Shown here one piece after another: positions 6,603 through 12,564 of a DNA stretch of 13,182 bases (position 1 is its first letter; the number at the start of each line of letters is the position of its first letter). The notes beneath the pieces are model-generated. The model saw nothing but the letters and a program-made list of their open reading frames with translations. It was not told where the DNA came from and did not search any database. Source of the DNA: an uncultured Oscillospiraceae bacterium (lineage in GTDB: Bacteria > Bacillota > Clostridia > Oscillospirales > Oscillospiraceae); NCBI GenBank assembly GCA_905233785.1, contig CAJOCV010000057.1, positions 1 to 13,182 on the forward strand, in the 5' to 3' direction. Made by a program: the position numbers and the translations under genes.

Positions 6603-7460
6603 ATGAAAAAGACACATTATTATAAGATCATCGCCTTCGACCTGGACGGAACCTTTCTAAACGACGACAAGAGCATCCCGCCCGCGAATCTGCGCGCCCT
6701 CGAAGCGGCGGCGGAACGGGGGATCGTCCCGGTGGTGGCTTCGGGGCGCATCTACCGCGGCGTGCCGGAGGCGCTCAAGGCGCTGCCCTTCCTGCGCTAT
6801 TATATTCTCTCCAACGGCGCTGCGGTGTATGACAGCCGGGAGGACAGGCTCCTCTATCGGGGGGATGTGCCGCTGGAGCTGGCGCTTCGCTGCTACGAGT
6901 ATATGGACACGCTGCCCGTCATTTACGACTGCTATCAGAACGAGCAGGGCTGGATGACGCGCGCGATGATGGACGCGGCGCCGCCCTATTTCGCGCTGGA
7001 GCCGGAGGTGCTCAAGCTGCTCTACGGCCTTCGCAAGCCCGTGGACGATCTCAAGGCGTTTCTGCGGCAGCGGGGCGAGGGGCTTCAGAAGCTGCAGATG
7101 TTCTTCAAGCCCGAGGACGAGGCGATACGGCAGCGTGTGCTCAGGGAGCTGCCGACGCTCTTTCCCGAGCTGGTGGCGACCACCTCGGTGAAGAACAATA
7201 TCGAGGTCAACAGCGTAAACGCCGGCAAGGGCAAGGCGCTCATGGCGCTGTGTGAGGCGCTGGGGATCGACCCGGCGCGGACTGTGGCCTTTGGCGATGG
7301 CAGCAACGATGTGGAAATGCTCCGCATGGCGGGGCTGGGCGTCGCCATGGCCAATGCCTCCGCACAGGTCAAGGCCGCGGCGGACTGCGTAACCCTTGGG
7401 AACGAGGAAGCCGGCGTTGCGGCAAAAATCTATGAATTGTTGGAGGAGGGAGAGCGATGA
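6603..7460 (+). CDS. Cof-type HAD-superfamily sugar/nucleotide phosphatase
   Basis: A cytosolic Mg-dependent phosphatase of the Cof (HAD IIB) subgroup, members of which hydrolyse sugar phosphates, flavin or pyridoxal phosphates; the substrate cannot be told from sequence. The 285-residue protein is normal length. Motif I is FDLDGTFL with Asp13 (nucleophile) and Asp15; motif II is the Ser of VASGR (about 47); motif III is Lys in NAGKGKAL (209/211); motif IV is FGDGSNDVEML with Asp232 and Asp236. The cap domain between motifs II and III is the IIB type. The ATG at 6603 was chosen because motif I then falls at residues 12-18 and because a promoter lies right in front. In-frame ATGs at 6498, 6564 and 6585 lack convincing ribosome binding sites, and all lie upstream of the predicted transcription start. 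Its TGA overlaps the plsY start (ATGA, 7457-7460), so the two genes are translationally coupled. Confidence 0.9.
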   Translation: MKKTHYYKIIAFDLDGTFLNDDKSIPPANLRALEAAAERGIVPVVASGRIYRGVPEALKALPFLRYYILSNGAAVYDSREDRLLYRGDVPLELALRCYEYMDTLPVIYDCYQNEQGWMTRAMMDAAPPYFALEPEVLKLLYGLRKPVDDLKAFLRQRGEGLQKLQMFFKPEDEAIRQRVLRELPTLFPELVATTSVKNNIEVNSVNAGKGKALMALCEALGIDPARTVAFGDGSNDVEMLRMAGLGVAMANASAQVKAAADCVTLGNEEAGVAAKIYELLEEGER

Positions 7461-8110
7461 ACGAAGGCTTGCAGCAGGTGCTTTGCTGCATTTTGCTGGG
7501 TTATCTGCTGGGCAGCCTCAGCCCCTCCTTCCTGATCGGAAAGCTCCGCGGCTATGACGTGCGCAAGTCCGGCTCCGGCAACGCGGGCGCCTCCAATACA
7601 ATCATCCTGGTGGGGAAGCTGGCTGGATTTATTGTGGCGCTGCTGGATATTCTGAAAGCCGCGTGCTCCTGGTGGCTCTGCGCGGCGATGTTTCCTCAGC
7701 TTCGGCTGGCGGGCTATGTCGCGGGTGTTTCCGCTATATTGGGGCATATGTTCCCGGTTTGGCTGCGCTTTCAGGGCGGCAAGGGGCTTGCCTGCCTGGG
7801 CGGCGTCGTGATCGCCTGCGACTGGCGCAGTGTGCTTTTGCTGCTGGCCATCGCCTTGGGCATCGCGCTGGTGACGCGCTATGTCGCCATTGCCACGGTG
7901 AGCATGTCGCTGATCTGGCCGGTCTATCACGGGCTGACAACGGGCTTCTGGCTGGGCGCGGCGGTGCTGCTGATCCCGGCGCTGCCGATCTTTTTGCGGC
8001 ACGTTCCCAATTTCCGGCGCATCCGTCGGGGTGAGGAGCTGCGCATGAGCTTCCTCTGGGATAAGCAGAGCGAGCTTGACAGGATCGGCTATAAAGACAG
8101 TCAAGAGTGA
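7457..8110 (+). CDS. plsY: Glycerol-3-phosphate acyltransferase PlsY
   Basis: PlsY transfers an acyl group from acyl-phosphate to the 1-position of glycerol-3-phosphate, making lysophosphatidic acid, the first membrane step of phospholipid synthesis. The 217-residue multi-pass membrane protein has all three active-site motifs: SGSGNAGASNT (38-48), GHMFPVWLRFQGGKG (96-110) and RHVPNFRRIRRGEE (181-194). Hydrophobic segments lie at about 8-25, 54-78, 84-97, 113-140 and 142-180. The ATG at 7457 is preceded by GGAGGGAGAG at 7443-7452 inside the end of the HAD gene and overlaps its stop. The tail (about 195-217) is hydrophilic, and its TGA stop (8108-8110) is also the first three bases of the palindromic element 8108-8175, so the original C-terminus may have been altered by that insertion. 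PlsY normally acts with PlsX and PlsC, neither of which is in the window. Confidence 0.94.
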   Translation: MNEGLQQVLCCILLGYLLGSLSPSFLIGKLRGYDVRKSGSGNAGASNTIILVGKLAGFIVALLDILKAACSWWLCAAMFPQLRLAGYVAGVSAILGHMFPVWLRFQGGKGLACLGGVVIACDWRSVLLLLAIALGIALVTRYVAIATVSMSLIWPVYHGLTTGFWLGAAVLLIPALPIFLRHVPNFRRIRRGEELRMSFLWDKQSELDRIGYKDSQE

Positions 8111-8175
8111 ATCGTTGTGGTGTTCGCCTGCGGCGAACGATTTGATTCGTCGCGCAGCGACACCATAACGATTCA
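8108..8175. repeat. 68-bp palindromic MITE/REP-like element with two inner hairpins
   Basis: The outer arms 8108-8122 and 8161-8175 pair over 15 bp with one G-T wobble. Inside are two further perfect hairpins: 8122-8128 with 8132-8138 (GTTCGCC, loop TGC) and 8149-8153 with 8157-8161 (GTCGC, loop GCA). The second competes for base 8161. The single-stranded form would fold into a cruciform. Five T residues follow (8176-8180), so it may also terminate the HAD-plsY transcript. It starts exactly at the plsY stop codon. I recall similar elements as frequent in gut Clostridia; copy number cannot be tested here. Confidence 0.7.
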
Positions 8176-8180
8176 TTTTT

Positions 8181-8197
8181 CAGTTTTAAGTTTTCAT
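8181..8197 (+). repeat. Degenerate copy of the CAGTTTTCAGTTTTCAG repeat
   Basis: CAGTTTTAAGTTTTCAT matches the 17-bp inverted end of the element at 2934-3114 at 15 of 17 positions. It lies directly between the palindromic element (ends 8175) and the ribosome binding site of the CoA-transferase (GGAGGAG, 8202-8208). Confidence 0.4.
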
Positions 8198-8214
8198 TTA
8201 CGGAGGAGCCTGAG

Positions 8215-9552
8215 ATGGATATACAAGCGGAATACAGGCGCAAGCTTACCACGCCCGAGGAAGCCGTAAAGCTGGTCAAGTCGGGCGACTGGGTGGATTA
8301 CAGCCAGGTCTGTTCTTTCCCGATCGCGCTGGATCGGGCGCTTGCGGCGCGAAAAGGGGAGCTGCGGGACGTGAAGGTACGCCACGCGATCTCGATGCGC
8401 CCGGTGCAGGTGGTGGAGCAGGATCCGGCGGGCGAGAGCTTTACTTACCACGTCTGGCACTGCTCGGGGCTTGACCGGAAGTACATCGACGCGGGCAGAG
8501 CCTATTTTTCCCCCATGCTCTTTCGCCATTGCGGCAGCTATTACGAGCGCGGCTATGCGCCGGTGAATGTCGCCATGGTGACCGTGGCGCCGATGGACAG
8601 CCACGGCTATTTCAGCTACGGCCTCACCAACTGCGCCCAGCAGGAGCTCATCGACGCGGCGGATACCGTGATCGTGGAGGTAAACCCCCACATGCCCTGG
8701 GTGCCGGGGCTGGAGAGTGACTGCATCCATGTCTCCCGGGTGGACGCGATCGTGGAATGTGACGAGCCCTTCGTCCACCCTGCGCAGCCGCGCGTGAGCG
8801 AGGTGGATCGGCAGATCGCGGCGAACATCTTCCCCTACCTGCGTGACGGGATCACGCTGCAGCTCGGCATCGGCGGGATGCCGAACGCGCTGGGCAGCCT
8901 GATCGCGGAGTCGGATCTGAAGGATCTCGGCATGCACACGGAGCTGATGAGCGACGGCTACCTGACGCTCTACCAGGCGGGAAAGATCACAAACACAAAA
9001 AAAGAGCGCAACCGGGGCAAGGGCGTGTTCGGTATCGCCAACGGCTCCCGGGCGCTGTATGAGTTTCTGGATCACAACCTCGGCGTCGTCTCCGCTCCCA
9101 TGCGCTACATCAACGACCCGGCGGTGATCCGGCAGTTTGAAAACTTCGTGTCCATCAACGGCTGCATCGCCTTTGACCTTTACGGGCAGGTCTGCTCCGA
9201 GACGGCGGGGCTGCGCCAGATCAGCGGTACCGGCGGTCAGCTCGATTTCGTGGAAGGCGCGTATGAGGCAAAGCATGGTATGGCCTTTCTTGCCACCGCC
9301 TCCACCTTTACGGACAGGAGCGGAAAGCTGCACTCCAACATCCTGCCGCATTTTTCCGCGGGCGATGTAATCACCACGCCGCGGGCGATGGCGCCCTGGC
9401 TGGTGACGGAGTACGGCGCGAAGAATCTCGCCGGGCTTCCCACCTGGCAGCGGGCGGAGGCGGTCATTTCCCTGGCGCACCCGGATTTCCGTGAGGAACT
9501 GATCCGTGCGGCCGAGCGGCAGAAAATCTGGCGGCAGAGCAGCAAGCGATAG
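8215..9552 (+). CDS. Acetyl-CoA hydrolase/transferase family protein, probable butyryl-CoA:acetate or 4-hydroxybutyrate-type CoA-transferase
   Basis: A class I CoA-transferase that moves CoA from an acyl-CoA to a carboxylate such as acetate. In gut Clostridia this family makes butyrate from butyryl-CoA, or activates 4-hydroxybutyrate or propionate; the exact acyl pair is not decided by sequence. The 445 residues match the family length. Visible marks are TTPEEAVKLVKSGDWVDY near the N-terminus, the CoA-binding loop LGIGGMPNALGSLIAESDL (217-235), and HTELMSDG (241-248), where Glu243 is the expected catalytic glutamate that forms the glutamyl-CoA thioester. LRQISGTGGQLDF and the C-terminal AHPDFREELIRAAEKQ-like ending (AHPDFREELIRAAERQKIW) also fit. 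The ATG at 8215 has GGAGGAG 6 bases upstream. The gene stands alone between a palindromic repeat and an alpha/beta hydrolase 104 bases downstream. No clear promoter was found in the 104 bases before it. Confidence 0.9.
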   Translation: MDIQAEYRRKLTTPEEAVKLVKSGDWVDYSQVCSFPIALDRALAARKGELRDVKVRHAISMRPVQVVEQDPAGESFTYHVWHCSGLDRKYIDAGRAYFSPMLFRHCGSYYERGYAPVNVAMVTVAPMDSHGYFSYGLTNCAQQELIDAADTVIVEVNPHMPWVPGLESDCIHVSRVDAIVECDEPFVHPAQPRVSEVDRQIAANIFPYLRDGITLQLGIGGMPNALGSLIAESDLKDLGMHTELMSDGYLTLYQAGKITNTKKERNRGKGVFGIANGSRALYEFLDHNLGVVSAPMRYINDPAVIRQFENFVSINGCIAFDLYGQVCSETAGLRQISGTGGQLDFVEGAYEAKHGMAFLATASTFTDRSGKLHSNILPHFSAGDVITTPRAMAPWLVTEYGAKNLAGLPTWQRAEAVISLAHPDFREELIRAAERQKIWRQSSKR

Positions 9553-9656
9553 CCGACCGGCGGAGACGTGCGTTGTGACGCTGTGATATTTGGCAAGCAG
9601 GAGCGGGGCGGAGATCAAGCGTCCCGTTTGTGCGGCGACAGGAACGGAGGAAGGCG

Positions 9657-10457
9657 ATGCTGCGGGCAAAGAACGCTTACCTGGAGTTGCCGACCGGCAC
9701 ACAGGACTATATCCGCTTTGGAAGCGGGCCGAAAACACTCGTCATGATCCCCGGCGTGGGCGATGGGCTGAAAACCGTGCGGGGCATGGCGTTGCCCTTT
9801 GCTTTTCTGTACCGGAGCCTTGCAAAGGATTTCACCGTCTATGTGTTCAGCAGACGGCGGGCTCTTTCTCCGGGAATGACGACGAGGGAGATGGCGGAGG
9901 ATCTTAATCGCGCTATGGACGCCCTGGGGCTGGCCTCGGCTGCGCTGGTGGGCGTTTCCCAAGGCGGGATGATCTCCCAATGGCTGGCTGTCGATCACCC
10001 GGAAAAGGTGGCAAAGCTTGTGCTGGCCGTCACGCTGTGCCGTCCGAACGCGGTGGTACGGGATGTGGTCGCCCGTTGGATCGGGATGGCGGATCGCGGC
10101 GATTACAGGGGACTGCTGCTGGACACGGCGGAGCGTTCCTATTCCGAAAAGCGGCTGAAGCGGGCAAGGCTGGAAGCGCGGATGCTGGGAAGCATCGGAA
10201 GACCGAAGTCGTTTGAGCGTTTTCGGATTCAGGCGGCATCCTGCGCAGCGCATGACGCCTACGACGCCTTGGAACGCATCGCCTGTCCGACGCTTGTGAT
10301 CGGAGGAAAAGAGGATAAGATCGTAACAAAGCAGGCCTCGGTGGATATTGCCGGGAGAATACCGGACTGCAAACTGTTCTTATATGACGGACTGGGGCAC
10401 GGACTGTACGAGGAAGCGCCGGACTTTCTTGCGCGCGTGGCGGCTTTTTGCAGATGA
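9657..10457 (+). CDS. Alpha/beta hydrolase
   Basis: A cytosolic alpha/beta-fold hydrolase of 266 residues; substrate unknown (esters, thioesters or lactones are all possible). The catalytic triad is complete: Ser101 in the nucleophile elbow GVSQGG, Asp220 in VIGGKEDKIV and His248 in GLGHGLYEE. The early loop MIPGVGDG (30-37) takes the place of the usual HG oxyanion segment. A helical, Arg/Lys-rich cap lies between about 130 and 200. There is no signal peptide. The ATG at 9657 is preferred over the in-frame GTG at 9630 because GGAGGAAGG lies at 9646-9654. It follows the CoA-transferase on the same strand after 104 bases with no terminator between them, so co-transcription is possible, and a role in clearing an acyl-CoA or ester by-product is a guess only. 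No terminator separates it from sigG downstream. Confidence 0.88.
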   Translation: MLRAKNAYLELPTGTQDYIRFGSGPKTLVMIPGVGDGLKTVRGMALPFAFLYRSLAKDFTVYVFSRRRALSPGMTTREMAEDLNRAMDALGLASAALVGVSQGGMISQWLAVDHPEKVAKLVLAVTLCRPNAVVRDVVARWIGMADRGDYRGLLLDTAERSYSEKRLKRARLEARMLGSIGRPKSFERFRIQAASCAAHDAYDALERIACPTLVIGGKEDKIVTKQASVDIAGRIPDCKLFLYDGLGHGLYEEAPDFLARVAAFCR

Positions 10458-10465
10458 ACGAGATA

Positions 10466-10504
10466 TAGAAGGAAGCGCTGATGTAATCGCCTTCGGCATC
10501 TTCC
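10466..10504. repeat. Partial copy of the TAGAAGGAAGC repeat
   Basis: TAGAAGGAAGC (10466-10476), ATCGCC (10486-10491) and TCTTCC (10499-10504) occur in the same order as in the inverted repeat at 2823-2870. The right arm here diverges after TCTTCC, so the copy is incomplete or belongs to another subtype. The remainder of the 271-base gap 10458-10728 shows no supportable gene up to the sigG promoter at 10666. Confidence 0.4.
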
Positions 10505-10665
10505 GGAACATTTGGGGCTTTGATAGGATTCTTCCATGAGGAGGCGCAGCGGCGGAAGTGAGACGATCCGGCGCCTTTTCCCTGCGCTCCGGCGCGTGGC
10601 CATAGTCGCCCGCGGCCTTGAACAGCGATGCCTCTCCCGCGCGGTTCAAGCGCGCTTTGTCGGCT

Positions 10666-10695
10666 GTATCAAATTTCCCGGGGCGGGAAATACTA
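10666..10695 (+). promoter_or_regulatory. SigF-type (possibly overlapping SigG) promoter of sigG
   Basis: GTATC at 10666-10670 matches the SigF -35 consensus GYATA at 4 of 5 positions. GGAAATACTA at 10686-10695 fits the SigF -10 consensus GGHRANAHTW at every position, with a 15-base spacer. The same -35 with AATACTA (10689-10695) at 18 bases also approximates a SigG promoter (GHATR, CATNNTA), as expected for a gene first switched on by SigF and then by its own product. Transcription would start near 10702. Confidence 0.6.
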
Positions 10696-10726
10696 ACACC
10701 ACTCTCTTTTGTGAAGGAGTGGTGTT
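10695..10726 (+). promoter_or_regulatory. Inverted repeat covering the sigG ribosome binding site
   Basis: AACACCACTC (10695-10704) is exactly complementary to 10717-10726, with a 12-base loop. The right arm includes the GAG of the Shine-Dalgarno AAGGAG (10714-10719), and the rest of that site is in the loop, so the folded RNA would hide the site. The SigF-type start near 10702 lies inside the left arm, so only transcripts begun further upstream would contain the whole hairpin. Confidence 0.65.
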
Positions 10727-10728
10727 TT

Positions 10729-11508
10729 ATGATACAGGGAAAGGTTGAAATCTGCGGCGTGAACACGGCGGAGCTGCCGCGGCTCACAGGTGCCCAGATG
10801 CGCAGTCTTCTGGAGAAGGCCAGAGCGGGGGACAAAAACGCCCGCGAGGAGTTGATCTCCGGTAATCTGCGGCTCGTCCTGTCCGTGGTGCAGCGCTTCG
10901 CAGGGCGCGGAGAAAGCATGGACGATCTCTTCCAGGTCGGCTGCATCGGCCTTATTAAGGCCATCGACTGCTTCGACCTCGGCCAAAACGTGCAGTTTTC
11001 CACCTATGGCGTTCCCATGATCACGGGGGAGCTGAGGCGCTTTCTTCGCGACCGGAGCGCGGTACGGGTGTCGCGCTCAATGCGGGACACGGCCTACAAG
11101 GTGCTGCAGGTGAAGGAAAAGCTCACCGCCGAGACGGGGCGGGAGCCGGATGTGGAAACCATTGCCAAGGCTTTGGACATTCCCCGGCAGGAGGTGTGCT
11201 TCGCGCTGGAGGCCATCTGCGATCCCGTGAGCCTCTACGACCCGGTGTACAGCGAGGCGGGGGAGAGCGTCACCGTGATGGATCAGATCGGAGACGCGCG
11301 CAACACGGATGAGCATTGGCTGGAGCAGATCGCGCTCGAGGAAGCTATGCGCCGCCTGACGGATCGGGAAAAGCGCATCCTCGCCCTGCGCTTCTACGAC
11401 GGGCGCACCCAGATGGAGGTGGCGCAGGCCGTTGGCATTTCCCAGGCGCAGGTCTCGCGGCTGGAGAAAAACGCCATCCGCCAGATCAAGAAAAACATCA
11501 GCGCGTAG
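10729..11508 (+). CDS. sigG: RNA polymerase sporulation-specific sigma factor SigG
   Basis: SigG directs late gene expression in the forespore after engulfment. The 259-residue protein starts with the SigG signature KVEICGVNTAELP (5-17), which separates it from the close relative SigF. Region 2 includes NLRLVLSVVQRF and DDLFQVGCIGLIKAID (65-80); FSTYGVPMITGELRRFLRD (90-108) covers the -10-recognising region 2.4. VRVSRSMRD begins region 3, and the region 4 helix-turn-helix is TQMEVAQAVGISQAQVSRLEK (227-247). The ATG at 10729 was chosen because it matches the known N-terminus and has AAGGAG at 10714-10719, 9 bases away; the frame is open further upstream to 10618 but without family similarity. 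In Bacillus and many Clostridia sigG follows spoIIGA-sigE; here the upstream neighbour is an unrelated alpha/beta hydrolase. Regulation is discussed with the promoter and hairpin entries. Confidence 0.95.
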   Translation: MIQGKVEICGVNTAELPRLTGAQMRSLLEKARAGDKNAREELISGNLRLVLSVVQRFAGRGESMDDLFQVGCIGLIKAIDCFDLGQNVQFSTYGVPMITGELRRFLRDRSAVRVSRSMRDTAYKVLQVKEKLTAETGREPDVETIAKALDIPRQEVCFALEAICDPVSLYDPVYSEAGESVTVMDQIGDARNTDEHWLEQIALEEAMRRLTDREKRILALRFYDGRTQMEVAQAVGISQAQVSRLEKNAIRQIKKNISA

Positions 11509-11521
11509 CCCTGCTGAGCGT

Positions 11522-11570
11522 AAAAACCGGGGCTGTGAAAAAACTGCTTTTTTTCACAGCCCCCTTTGCT
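11522..11570. terminator. Bidirectional intrinsic terminator between sigG and the nucleoside-hydrolase-like gene
   Basis: Bases 11529-11543 (GGGGCTGTGAAAAAA) pair perfectly with 11549-11563, with a 5-base loop. On plus the stem is followed by CTTTGCT after its own internal T-run; on minus it is followed by GGTTTTTACG. It lies between two convergent genes and can serve both. Its arm differs by only one base within the first 14 from the terminator at 2888-2918. Confidence 0.8.
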
Positions 11571-11621
11571 ATATGCGATGCAGCTGGCTCATGACCGAGT
11601 GCGGCGATCCGTTTTCGTTAT

Positions 11622-12542
11622 TCAGCCGAAATTGATCTGCAGTTTGGCGTAGAGATCCTCCAGATCCAGCCGTACATCCATCGTGTGATAGACCCGGATC
11701 TTCCGCGCGGAATCACCGGGAAGATAGCGCATATCCACGCCTATCCGGGGCGCGGGGAGCTCGGTATAGCCGCCGCGCCGCTCCCGATCCTCCAGCAGGG
11801 CGCAGATCACGCCCTCGTCGCCGAGGCACCAGGTTTCCCCGTGCGGCCAATGCGGCAGCTCGGCAAGTGCGTTATTGAGCGCTGCCATCTGGTCAAAGAG
11901 ATACCGGCCGATTTTTCCCCAGGGGCGGACGCGAAGCTGCAGCTCGGCGAGCGAGACGGCAAACTGCTTATAGGTGCCGGTCGGCACCTGCCAGAGCGGC
12001 ATGGAGGAGGAAAAGACCACATTGGCGGCGTTTATGTCGCTCATAAGATTGAATTCCTCGCCGCCCTCGGGATAATCCGCGCCGCCGATCCAGATACAGG
12101 TCATGCGCTCGCAGATGCGCGGCTCCATCAGGATCGCGCAGGCCAGATCGGTGATCGCACCCTGCATGCCGATATACAGCGGTCGTGGGTCGTCACGCAT
12201 GGCCTCCTCCACGATGAAGCGGGCAGCCTCGGTGACGATAGGCGTTTTCTCATCGCTCATCCCGATCTCCGCGCCCTTGAACACGGGATAGCGTCCGCTC
12301 AAATCCATCAGATCGAGGATCTTGTTCACCTCGTCCAGGCTGGCCTGCGCCGTCTGGTGCTCCGGGTAGCGGCCGTGATTGCCCTCATCAAAATGTCCCG
12401 CAATAATGCCGCGCACGTCCAGCTTGTCCGTCATCAGGATGTGCGCCAGCGTGAACGGATCGTCCGCCTCGTTCTTGCAGTCGGTATGGACGATATAACG
12501 GAGTTTCTTCTGCTCAGGCACCTGAAAAGCATACTTCCACAT
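11622..12542 (-). CDS. Nucleoside-hydrolase-like (IUNH superfamily) protein with variant metal motif
   Basis: The 306-residue protein has the fold signatures of inosine-uridine-preferring nucleoside hydrolases, calcium enzymes that cut the N-glycosidic bond of ribonucleosides. The N-terminal motif is HTDCKNEADD (19-28) instead of DxDPGxDD: Asp21, Asp27 and Asp28 can replace the Ca and ribose ligands, but the first Asp is His19 and the loop is two residues longer, resembling the TDxxNExDD motif I associate with DUF1593/Sde182-like proteins. Further marks are GMQGAITDLA (125-134), the block GGADYPEGGEEFNLMSDINAA (153-173) and Asp242 in LGDEGVICAL. There is no signal peptide. The ATG at 12540-12542 follows an AGGGAAGAG-type site and lies 22 bases after the stop of the flavin oxidoreductase on the same strand, implying an operon. 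Substrate is uncertain; a non-nucleoside glycosidic substrate is possible. Confidence 0.8.
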   Translation of the reverse strand: MWKYAFQVPEQKKLRYIVHTDCKNEADDPFTLAHILMTDKLDVRGIIAGHFDEGNHGRYPEHQTAQASLDEVNKILDLMDLSGRYPVFKGAEIGMSDEKTPIVTEAARFIVEEAMRDDPRPLYIGMQGAITDLACAILMEPRICERMTCIWIGGADYPEGGEEFNLMSDINAANVVFSSSMPLWQVPTGTYKQFAVSLAELQLRVRPWGKIGRYLFDQMAALNNALAELPHWPHGETWCLGDEGVICALLEDRERRGGYTELPAPRIGVDMRYLPGDSARKIRVYHTMDVRLDLEDLYAKLQINFG

Positions 12543-12564
12543 TTGAAAAGCTCTCTTCCCTCGC

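Noticed and set aside
8194..9738. Minus-strand 514-codon open frame antisense to the CoA-transferase
   Set aside because: No recognisable domain, Arg/His/Val-rich composition, and it spans a conserved gene on the other strand.
10617..10650. CTTGAAC/GTTCAAG inverted repeat upstream of sigG as a terminator of the hydrolase gene
   Set aside because: Seven bp across a 20-base loop with no T-run; too weak to claim.
10380..11003. Minus-strand 207-codon frame over the sigG upstream region
   Set aside because: It overlaps the conserved sigG start and hydrolase end, has no family motif and no ribosome binding site; considered as a gene remnant in 10470-10620 but no recognisable protein segment was found.
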